From contig JANWJO010000029.1 of assembly GCA_025449435.1 (NCBI GenBank), forward strand, positions 1-21,837: a stretch of DNA of 21,837 nucleotides, in the 5' to 3' direction. Below the pieces are notes generated by a model, which did no database searches, had not been told where the DNA came from, and saw nothing but the letters and a program-made list of their open reading frames with translations. Positions 13,585 to 20,419 of the stretch are shown piece by piece. The stretch comes from Chloroflexota bacterium (GTDB taxonomy: Bacteria; Chloroflexota; UBA4733). A program made the position numbers and the translations under genes. Positions within the stretch are counted from its first letter, which is position 1. Every line of letters begins with the position of its first letter.

Positions 13585-15233
13585 CGCCGGACGGCCGGAC
13601 CCGCCAGCGGCACGACAACCTGCGCTTGCACCAGCGCCTGGCCGGCGGTGACTGGCAACAACTGGCCGCCGTGTAGTTGCACCGTGTGGCGTACAAAACT
13701 CAGGCCGGTGCTCTCTTCATAGTCCACCAATGGGCGCACACCTGCGGAGCCGCTACCCTGCTGGTCCTCAGCTGGTTCAGCTGGCGGCGCGTGAATGGCA
13801 ACGTCTACCTGCACCATCTGTCCCTGTACGCTCGTGGTGATGGCAATTGTTGCGCCGGCCACTGGGTGAACGCCCAGGAGATCGAGCAACACGTCAAACG
13901 CCGAGCGCAGTTTTGCCTCGTCGCCGACTAAATGCGGTAAGGCGCTGTCCGGAAACAGGACCGCAGGTGCGCCACCCGGCGGTCGCTCGACGACCAAGCG
14001 CGCCAATAACTGATTCAGATCAAACGCGGCCAGCGACAGCGCTGCCTGTCTGGACCTCTGCTGGTGCTCGCGTTCCAACGCCTCGACGAGATCTAACAGC
14101 CGGGTAGCCTCAGCGTGAATACTGGCGGCATACTCGTGGATGTCTGCTGGAGATAGCTCGTGGTCGCGCAAGAGCTCGCTCAACCCTTGCATGGTGACCA
14201 GGGCGTGTTGAGCTTCCGGTCCAAGCCCGACGACGGCAGTTAATGGCGACACAGTACCGCCGGACGTCTGCTGGACCTCCGGCTGTCGTTGTTGCCAACG
14301 GTCGCTCATGTTTTCGCTGGTAGGTGGGTCAGGCAGTGGCGTGGCGACCAGGACGACGCCGCGCACCGCCGGATCGGCCAAAGAATTGCGCGCGGTGATG
14401 GTATACGGATGCCACTGGAAGTCCGCCTGACGCAGATCAACGCGCGTGGCCACCGAGCCTGCTTCCTGCTGAGTGCAACGACTAATGGCCGACCGCAATG
14501 CCGCCCGGTGATCCGGATGGACAAAGGGCAATCCGGGCGCCGCAGCATTGGTCCAATCCTCTGCCGCTAGCACCTCAAGTGCCCGTGGACTGCGATACAG
14601 CGGCGTGCCACTGGCACCCAGTACGATCACCAAGTCGTCCAGCGCAGCCATCAGCGCGTGGAACCGGCCGGCGGCGAGCTCTCCAGCACGCACTTCCTGT
14701 ACATGCTGGTTGACGTCGTGCACACAGGTCACCACCTGCACAACCGCGCCCTCAGTGAGCGGGATGGGAACAGCGTCCAATGACAGCTGTCGTACTTCAC
14801 CGGTGGGAAGGGCCAGGGAGGCAGCACAGTGCACGGTCGTGTGTCGCGCTACCACTTGGGCGGCCAGCCACCCCAGCGTTTGGGCGCCGCAGTCCTCGAA
14901 CCGGATTTGCCAGTGCGCATCGAGCGGCTCATGACCATTTAACTGGCCGGCTGTGAGGTGGACGAGCCGGAGGAAGGCAGGGTTGGCGTACACAAACTCG
15001 GTGGCCGCATCGCGCACTTCCACGCCAAACGGCAGCGCATCGAACAAGGTGCGTGCCCAGATCTCCGCCTCCGCGCGTGAACGCAGCCCCAGGTGTTCCT
15101 CGGTGAGGAGTGACGCCTCTGGAGTAGCCGTGCGCTGGCTCAGTAATAACGGTTTGGTGGTCGGCGGTCGGACCGCTGCTGCTTGCGACCGGCGGGAGGG
15201 GGACCGATGCGAACGTGCATTCTCGGAGATCAT
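13581..15233 (-). CDS. Soluble PAS-PAS pseudo-histidine kinase
   Basis: This 550-residue protein has no membrane segment. PAS1 covers about 67-175 (FGVEVRDAATEFVYANPAF), PAS2 about 191-300. Residues 336-395 align with a HisKA helix pair, but PEAQHAL (339-345) stands where HELRTPL is expected, so the phospho-acceptor His is Pro; the following GLSELL and the second helix with LLDLVEALE fit well. The ATPase-like region (405-545) keeps its outline (GDEAKLRSAFDVLLDLLG, TGLSFVR, LHGGQLLPV) but lacks the N-box Asn residues and the DxG of G1, so ATP binding is doubtful. It is likely a sensor or scaffold rather than an enzyme, perhaps partnering another kinase (inference). ATG at 15233 has GGGAAGGGGG seven bases upstream. 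It lies downstream of the LacI-type gene on the same strand. Function unproven. Confidence 0.82.
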   Translation of the reverse strand: MISENARSHRSPSRRSQAAAVRPPTTKPLLLSQRTATPEASLLTEEHLGLRSRAEAEIWARTLFDALPFGVEVRDAATEFVYANPAFLRLVHLTAGQLNGHEPLDAHWQIRFEDCGAQTLGWLAAQVVARHTTVHCAASLALPTGEVRQLSLDAVPIPLTEGAVVQVVTCVHDVNQHVQEVRAGELAAGRFHALMAALDDLVIVLGASGTPLYRSPRALEVLAAEDWTNAAAPGLPFVHPDHRAALRSAISRCTQQEAGSVATRVDLRQADFQWHPYTITARNSLADPAVRGVVLVATPLPDPPTSENMSDRWQQRQPEVQQTSGGTVSPLTAVVGLGPEAQHALVTMQGLSELLRDHELSPADIHEYAASIHAEATRLLDLVEALEREHQQRSRQAALSLAAFDLNQLLARLVVERPPGGAPAVLFPDSALPHLVGDEAKLRSAFDVLLDLLGVHPVAGATIAITTSVQGQMVQVDVAIHAPPAEPAEDQQGSGSAGVRPLVDYEESTGLSFVRHTVQLHGGQLLPVTAGQALVQAQVVVPLAGPAVRR

Positions 15234-15255
15234 GCCGCGACCCCCTTCCCGGTTT

Positions 15256-15297
15256 TGGGTGTCGCCCAGGCACACACCCAACCTACGGCAGTGTGCC
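15256..15297 (-). promoter_or_regulatory. Leader with two overlapping, mutually exclusive hairpins
   Basis: In the leader of the PAS gene, GGCACAC (15269-15275) pairs exactly with GTGTGCC (15291-15297), and TGGGTGT (15256-15262) pairs exactly with ACACCCA (15274-15280). The two 7-bp stems share bases, so only one can form at a time. The second is within ten bases of the ribosome-binding site at 15241-15250. An attenuator-like or DNA operator role is possible; neither is shown. Confidence 0.4.
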
Positions 15298-15345
15298 ACG
15301 TTTAACCTTCAAGCGAATAGGGGTAACCTGCCAGGCGTACCGCTG

Positions 15346-16425
15346 TTAGGAGCTGCGTGCCACCGAGTCGCGTTCCACAACCTCGACCGGCATCACTTCG
15401 ATGCGGCCGGGCTGTGCCGTTCGTTCGAGGGCGAGTTGCATTGAGCGGCGGCCCATTTCCCGCATGGGCACTCGCGCGGTCGTAAGCGGGGGCACGACAT
15501 CGCGCACGGTGGAAATGTCGTCAAAACCAACCACCGACACGTCCTGGGGAACGCGCAGGTTGGCCTCCCGCAGCGCGGCCAGCGCTCCCACGGCCATCAG
15601 GTCGTTGGCCGCGAAGATGGCGGTCATCCGCTGGCCTGACGCTAGGAGCGCACGGGTGGCCTCGTAGCCGCCATCGCGCGTAAAACCACCAGAACGGCAC
15701 ATGCTGTCCGGCCGGTTGATGCCCGCCAGTTCCAGCGCAGCGCGGTGACCGAGCGATCGCTCCTGTGTGGTTGAGAAGTTCGCGGGCCCGGTGATCTCGC
15801 CGATGTACCTATGCCCCATATCGACCACATACTGGGTGAGTTTCTGCGCGCCGCCCCGATTGTCCGGCACGACCACATCGGTCACCACCGACGAATAGCG
15901 ACCGCAGATCACCATGCGCACGCCCTCTTGCTGCATGCTGCGCGTCTGGCGGCGCAAGTCACGCAGGTAGGTGGGGTCCTCGATGGCGCCGCCGGCGAGG
16001 ATCACGGCACTCACGCGCTGTCCGCGCAGCATCTCGATGTATTTGAGTTCGCTGAGCGCGTTGCGCGAGGAGTTACACAGCACCACCAGGCGCTGCGCTT
16101 CATTGGCCACATCTTGTATGCCAGCCACGATCTCCGAGAAATAGGGGTCGGCGATGCTATGAATGATGACGCCCACCACGGCTATGGAATTGCCGCGCAG
16201 CGCTTGCGCATGAGCGTTGCGAATATATCCCAATTCGTGCACCACGCGAGTCACCTGCTCACGCGTGGTGGTGGCTACCGGGTAACTGCCGTTCAGGACA
16301 CGCGACACCGTTGCTGGTGACACGCCCGCTGTCGAGGCAACGTCGTTGATCGTGACATTGGTGTGGCCGGGAGAGCGCCGCTTGCGCACCGGTACGCGTT
16401 CTGGAGGGTCCATGCGATCGGGCAC
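15346..16425 (-). CDS. LacI/GalR-family transcriptional regulator
   Basis: This 359-residue protein has the LacI layout. The DNA-binding headpiece begins at about residue 24 (VTINDVASTAGVSPATVSRV) with the hinge helix near ARNAHAQALR-like residues, and a periplasmic-binding-protein-like effector domain (about 76-350) including VVGVIIHSIADPYFSEIVAG, MTAIFAANDLMAVGAL and DVSVVGFDDIS. These families usually repress sugar-use genes. I use GTG at 16425 because GAAAGGGG lies seven bases upstream; ATG at 16413 is also possible. The effector and target genes cannot be read; the polyol/sugar-acid genes at 5107-7325 are candidates by theme only. The neighbour downstream on the same strand is the PAS pseudo-kinase, 112 bases away; upstream on the same strand are ABC exporters. 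Confidence 0.92.
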   Translation of the reverse strand: MPDRMDPPERVPVRKRRSPGHTNVTINDVASTAGVSPATVSRVLNGSYPVATTTREQVTRVVHELGYIRNAHAQALRGNSIAVVGVIIHSIADPYFSEIVAGIQDVANEAQRLVVLCNSSRNALSELKYIEMLRGQRVSAVILAGGAIEDPTYLRDLRRQTRSMQQEGVRMVICGRYSSVVTDVVVPDNRGGAQKLTQYVVDMGHRYIGEITGPANFSTTQERSLGHRAALELAGINRPDSMCRSGGFTRDGGYEATRALLASGQRMTAIFAANDLMAVGALAALREANLRVPQDVSVVGFDDISTVRDVVPPLTTARVPMREMGRRSMQLALERTAQPGRIEVMPVEVVERDSVARSS

Positions 16426-16492
16426 CGGGACACCCCTTTCGCGACCCACGAAGCGCACCTGAGTGGCCACCAGAATAGCATGGAGGAGAAAC

Positions 16493-16508
16493 GTAGCTCG
16501 GTCGCTAC
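16493..16508 (-). terminator. Short hairpin after the ABC exporter pair
   Basis: GTAGC (16493-16497) and GCTAC (16504-16508) form a 5-bp stem with a 6-base loop, starting four bases after the stop of the downstream exporter gene. On the minus strand it is followed by GTTTCTCC, not a full T-run, so it is a weak terminator candidate; an operator for the LacI-type gene is an alternative. Confidence 0.25.
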
Positions 16509-16512
16509 CAGC

Positions 16513-18294
16513 CTAGGAAGGATCCTCAAACTGGGTTTTGTACAGGCGCGCGTAGGTGCCATCCAGTTTCAATAACTCTTGATGGGTCCCTTGCTCGATG
16601 ATTTGCCCGTGTTCCATCACCAGCACGCGGTCGGCATTCTGGATCGTGGCCAGCCGGTGGGCGATCACGAACGTGGTGCGGCCGTGCATCACCCGTTCGA
16701 GCGCGTGCTGGATGAGCGCCTCCGTCTCGCGGTCCACGTCAGAGGTGGCTTCATCGAGGATCAAGATAGGCCGGTCGGCGAGGATGGCCCGCGCGATTGC
16801 CAGGCGCTGCCGTTCTCCTCGAGCGAGCTTGGACCCGCCCTGGCCGATGTCACTGGCATACCCATCGGGCAGGAGCTCGATGAACTGGTGGGCGTTGGCG
16901 GCCTTGGCCGCTGCTTCGATCTCCTCGTCGGTGGCTTCGGGCCGGCCGAAGGCCAGGTTGGTGCGCACCGACGCGTTGAACAGATAGGTTTCCTGCAACA
17001 CCACCGCGATCTGGTTGCGCAACGAGCCAAGTTGTACCTTACGTACGTCGTGGCCATCGACGGCAATCACGCCGCCGGTCGCCACATAAAAGCGCGGGAT
17101 CAAGTTGACCAGGCTGGTCTTGCCGGCACCGGTGGTGCCCACCAGCGCGACAACCTCACCCGGCCGGACGTGGAGCTCGATGTCGCGCAGCACCGGGTGG
17201 CCCGCGTCGTAGCCAAAGTACACGTGATTGAAGTCGACGCGACCCGTGACGCGGCCGAGTTCCACAGCGTCGGGCGGATCCAGGTCTTCCGGCACCTCAT
17301 CCAGAAACTGGAATACCCGATCGGCGGAGGCCAGCGCTTGTTGCAAGGTGCTATTGACGGTGGTGAGCGTGTTGATGGGTGCGAAGAACAAGGTGACGTA
17401 GTTGATGAACGCCACTAACTCACCGAGCGAGATTTGCTGACCCATGATGCGAGCGCCGCCGAACCACAGGATCAAGCAGGTGCCAATAGCAGCGATCACC
17501 TGCGTAAGCGGCCCATATCCCGACTGCACCACAGCAGCGCGCTCGCCAGCGATGTAACTGTCCTGGTTGCGAGCCGAGAACTGGTCGATGGAATAGTCTT
17601 CGCGAGCGAACGCCTTGGTCACCTTGATGCCGGCGATGGCTTCCTGAAGCGCGGCGGTGACGAAGCCCATCTTGGCCTGCACGTTGCGATAGTTCCAGCG
17701 CAACATCGTGGAGATCACGTAGCTGGTCACGATGGTGGCTGGGATGGTGGTGAGCAACAGCAGCGTCATCTGCCAGTCGAGGATGAGCAATACCACCAGG
17801 TACACGGCGAGGTTCAAGGCGCTCACCGCGGCGTTGACGCCGCCGCCCAGGAGGGCTTGTTGCACCGCGCCGACGTCGTTGGTGACGCGCGACATAATCT
17901 GTCCGGTTTCCAGGCTTTCGTGGAAGCGGATGGGCAGCCGTTGCAAGTGGCGGAACAGCGTCTGCGCCAGCTCGTAGACAATTTGCTGGCCCACGAAGGT
18001 GACGAGCCACTGGTTGAGGATGATAAGCCCGGCCCGCACGACATAGGAGAGCGACAGGAACAACCCGATCTGCAGAGCCCTGGTGGTGTCGCTCTGCGGG
18101 ATGATCGTGTCCACGATCTCGCGCGTGAGCATGGCAGGCAGCAGCGTGAGGAAGGCGATACCGGCGCTGGCTACCACCGACACCACCACGGCGGTGCGGT
18201 GCGGTGCGAGAAAGCCAATGAGGCGGGACATGGTGCTGCCCATGTCCACGTTCTCGTCGGGGAACATGGATGTGTTCAGCGTTTGCGCTCTCAT
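16513..18294 (-). CDS. ABC exporter half-transporter B (TMD-NBD) with deviant signature motif
   Basis: This 593-residue protein has an exporter-type membrane domain (about 28-320, six segments) fused to an ATPase domain. Walker A is GTTGAGKTS (386-394), the Q loop lies in VVLQETYLF, Walker B is ILILDE (510-515), D-loop SDVD and switch H546 (IAHRL). The signature reads LARGE (490-494) instead of LSGGQ. Its ATG overlaps the stop of the upstream exporter gene in ATGA, with GGAGG ten bases upstream inside that gene, so the two halves are coupled and probably form a heterodimer. Heterodimeric exporters often keep one altered ATP site, which fits here, although both catalytic Glu residues (E515 and E497 of the partner) are present. 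Substrate unknown: lipid, peptide or drug are all possible. Confidence 0.92.
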   Translation of the reverse strand: MRAQTLNTSMFPDENVDMGSTMSRLIGFLAPHRTAVVVSVVASAGIAFLTLLPAMLTREIVDTIIPQSDTTRALQIGLFLSLSYVVRAGLIILNQWLVTFVGQQIVYELAQTLFRHLQRLPIRFHESLETGQIMSRVTNDVGAVQQALLGGGVNAAVSALNLAVYLVVLLILDWQMTLLLLTTIPATIVTSYVISTMLRWNYRNVQAKMGFVTAALQEAIAGIKVTKAFAREDYSIDQFSARNQDSYIAGERAAVVQSGYGPLTQVIAAIGTCLILWFGGARIMGQQISLGELVAFINYVTLFFAPINTLTTVNSTLQQALASADRVFQFLDEVPEDLDPPDAVELGRVTGRVDFNHVYFGYDAGHPVLRDIELHVRPGEVVALVGTTGAGKTSLVNLIPRFYVATGGVIAVDGHDVRKVQLGSLRNQIAVVLQETYLFNASVRTNLAFGRPEATDEEIEAAAKAANAHQFIELLPDGYASDIGQGGSKLARGERQRLAIARAILADRPILILDEATSDVDRETEALIQHALERVMHGRTTFVIAHRLATIQNADRVLVMEHGQIIEQGTHQELLKLDGTYARLYKTQFEDPS

Positions 18295-20093
18295 CGCCGG
18301 CCCGCCTCCACCAGCGCGAGTTCCGACTCGAACTCCTGGAACAAGGCGGCGATGGCCGCCTCTGCCACGTCGCCGTGCTCGCTTTGCAGGTCGTGCAAAC
18401 GGCGATACTCGGGACTGGTGGCCATGAGCGCGTCGTGGCTGCCGGCTGCGATGATCTTGCCCTTGTGCATCAAGGCAATTTGCTGGGCGCGCGCCACCGT
18501 GGACAAGCGATGCGCAATGAGAATGGTGGTGCGGTTGCCGAGCACCTCGCGCAGGCCGGCCTGGATGTTGGCTTCCGTGCGCGTGTCCACCGCCGATGTG
18601 GCCTCGTCCATGATCAAGATGCGCGGATTGGCGCACACGGCGCGCGCGATCGCCAGTCGCTGCCGCTGCCCGCCAGACAGGCGTACGCCTTTCTCCCCGA
18701 TGATCGTGTCGTAGCCATCCGGCAGGTCTTCCATGATGAAGCGGTGCGCGTCTGCTATGCGTGCGGCTTGCTCGACGTCGCTGGCTGGCGCTTGTGGACG
18801 GCCATACCGGATGTTGTCGGCCACGCTCAGGTTGAACAGAAACGAGTCCTGCAGCACCATTGCAATGCTGCGCCGCAGTTCGCTCAAACGGAAGTCACGC
18901 ACGTCGGTGCCGTCGATGAGGATGCGGCCGGCAGAGGGGTCGTAGAAGCGTGGGATCAGGCCGACCAGCGTGGACTTGCCGGAGCCGCTGGCGCCGATGA
19001 GCGCCAGGGTCTGGCCGGCGGGCACGTGCAGGGTGACGTCGTGCAACACGCGCCGGCCGTTGGTATAGGCAAACGACAGGTGGTCGACATCGATCTCGCC
19101 GCGCAATGTGGTGAAGATGACCGGCACCGGAGGATCAGTGATGGTCACCGGCGCATCGAGCACTTCGAACAGGCGTTCCGCTGCCACCGTGGCCATCTGG
19201 GTGGTCTGGTTGACGTTGGCGACGCGCTGGAACGGCAAGAACAGCATGTTGACGTAGCGTTGGAAGGCGACCAGCGTGCCAATCGTCATAGCGTGGGCAA
19301 TGACGTGGTTGGCGCCAACAGCCAGCACCACCACCGACGCGATCGACGTGGCGAGGCCTTGTAGCTGGCCAAACACCATGGAATTGCCCTGTGCCCACAG
19401 GCGCTCCTTGCGGATTTGGGAGTTAAAGGTATCGAAGCGGGCGGCCTCGCTGGCCAGCCGGTTGAACGCCTTCACGAGCTTGATGGCCGAAAGGCTCTCT
19501 TGCAGCACGACGTTGAGTTCGCCGACGCGGCGCTGGATCGACCGCCAGAAGATGCGGATGCGGGCAATGCGCAATTGGAACACCACGATCGGCGGTGTGG
19601 CCAGCAGCACGAGTAGCGTGAGCGATACATCGGTGCGCAACAGAATGATCAAGGCAACGACGGGCGTGATGGTGCTGCCGATGATGTTGAGCAGCGCGCT
19701 GTTCAAAAACAACTGGATCAGGTTGACGTCGTTGGTCACCCGGGACATGAGCTGGCCGGTCTCGTGGGTATCGAAAAACGCGCTGGACTGGCGCTCGATG
19801 GCCTCGAACACCTGGTTGCGCAGGTCTTGAATGACATGCTGGCCGAGCACCTGCACCAGGTAGTTCTGCCAGGCGGCGAGGCCAGCGTTGCCCAGACTGA
19901 GCACCGCGTATAACAGCACGAGAATCACCAGGAGTTCTGGTCGCATCTTGGGGATGGCGTTGTCGATAATCTGGGCCATTAGCCAGGCAGGTGTGAGTGT
20001 AGTAAACGCCATGGCGAGAATCGTGCCGATCACAGCGGCAGTGAGCCACGGATAAGGCCGGATGTAGTTGAAGGTGCGCAGGAGGTCCTTCAC
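18291..20093 (-). CDS. ABC exporter half-transporter A (TMD-NBD)
   Basis: This 600-residue half-transporter has six membrane segments (about 15-285) and an ATPase domain with canonical motifs: Walker A GASGSGKST (367-375), Q loop VLQDSFLF, signature LSGGQ (472-476), Walker B ILIMDE (492-497) and switch H528. After the ATPase it carries an extra C-terminal tail of about 35 residues rich in Ala and Glu. The start is GTG at 20093; the ribosome site is weak (GGTGG close upstream), so the exact start is less sure, but MKDLLRTFNYIRPYPW begins at the usual point for the family. It is the first gene of a two-gene operon with the partner half-transporter. The family exports lipids, peptides or drugs; nothing here fixes the substrate. 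Confidence 0.92.
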   Translation of the reverse strand: MKDLLRTFNYIRPYPWLTAAVIGTILAMAFTTLTPAWLMAQIIDNAIPKMRPELLVILVLLYAVLSLGNAGLAAWQNYLVQVLGQHVIQDLRNQVFEAIERQSSAFFDTHETGQLMSRVTNDVNLIQLFLNSALLNIIGSTITPVVALIILLRTDVSLTLLVLLATPPIVVFQLRIARIRIFWRSIQRRVGELNVVLQESLSAIKLVKAFNRLASEAARFDTFNSQIRKERLWAQGNSMVFGQLQGLATSIASVVVLAVGANHVIAHAMTIGTLVAFQRYVNMLFLPFQRVANVNQTTQMATVAAERLFEVLDAPVTITDPPVPVIFTTLRGEIDVDHLSFAYTNGRRVLHDVTLHVPAGQTLALIGASGSGKSTLVGLIPRFYDPSAGRILIDGTDVRDFRLSELRRSIAMVLQDSFLFNLSVADNIRYGRPQAPASDVEQAARIADAHRFIMEDLPDGYDTIIGEKGVRLSGGQRQRLAIARAVCANPRILIMDEATSAVDTRTEANIQAGLREVLGNRTTILIAHRLSTVARAQQIALMHKGKIIAAGSHDALMATSPEYRRLHDLQSEHGDVAEAAIAALFQEFESELALVEAGRR

Positions 20094-20419
20094 CGCGCCA
20101 CCAGTTGCCGCTGCGTATTCACGTAGCTATGTTAACGACCGGTATAGCAATCGGCTAGGGTGATGTTGCTTGCGAGGGAACAGGCTTCGATTCGCTCCGT
20201 ACGGCGGTTGGTAAAGGACCAATGGCTCAATTACGACAGGCACGACTTAGTTGTTTGTCACATTGGCACGACCGAAAGGGCCGCTGCGTTCCAGGAGTGG
20301 AACTCACCATTGACCAGCCTGACGGCACTTACCCTCCTCACCATATCGCCGCTTGCTCGCTAGAAGTTAGCCAGCTTCCCCGGCGGCGGCGCTTGCGCAC
20401 CGGTTGACCGGTGGGCACC
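20094..20419. promoter_or_regulatory. Intergenic region between ABC exporters and Rhs gene
   Basis: These 326 bases hold no convincing gene. They must contain the minus-strand exporter promoter and probably the plus-strand Rhs promoter, but no clear -35/-10 pair was found for either. GCTAT (20126-20130) and ATAGC (20144-20148) form a 5-bp inverted repeat with a 13-base spacer, 33-55 bases upstream of the exporter start, a possible operator. CACCGG (20398-20403) and CCGGTG (20408-20413) form a 6-bp hairpin with loop TTGA just before the Rhs start. Confidence 0.35.

Noticed and set aside
16579..17418. 279-codon plus-strand open frame
   Set aside because: Antisense to the ATPase domain of the second half-transporter; composition is that of a reverse-complement shadow.
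17434..18714. 426-codon plus-strand open frame opposite the ABC exporter genes
   Set aside because: It is antisense to two clearly conserved ABC genes, its translation is rich in His/Gln/Asp/Gly with no domain, and long antisense frames are expected in GC-rich DNA.
18270..19364. 364-codon plus-strand open frame
   Set aside because: Antisense shadow of the first ABC half-transporter; no motif or ribosome site supports it.
20160..20407. Two small plus-strand frames (67 and 61 codons) in the gap before the Rhs gene
   Set aside because: No ribosome site, no recognisable domain, basic and Arg-rich composition in one; they overlap each other in different frames.
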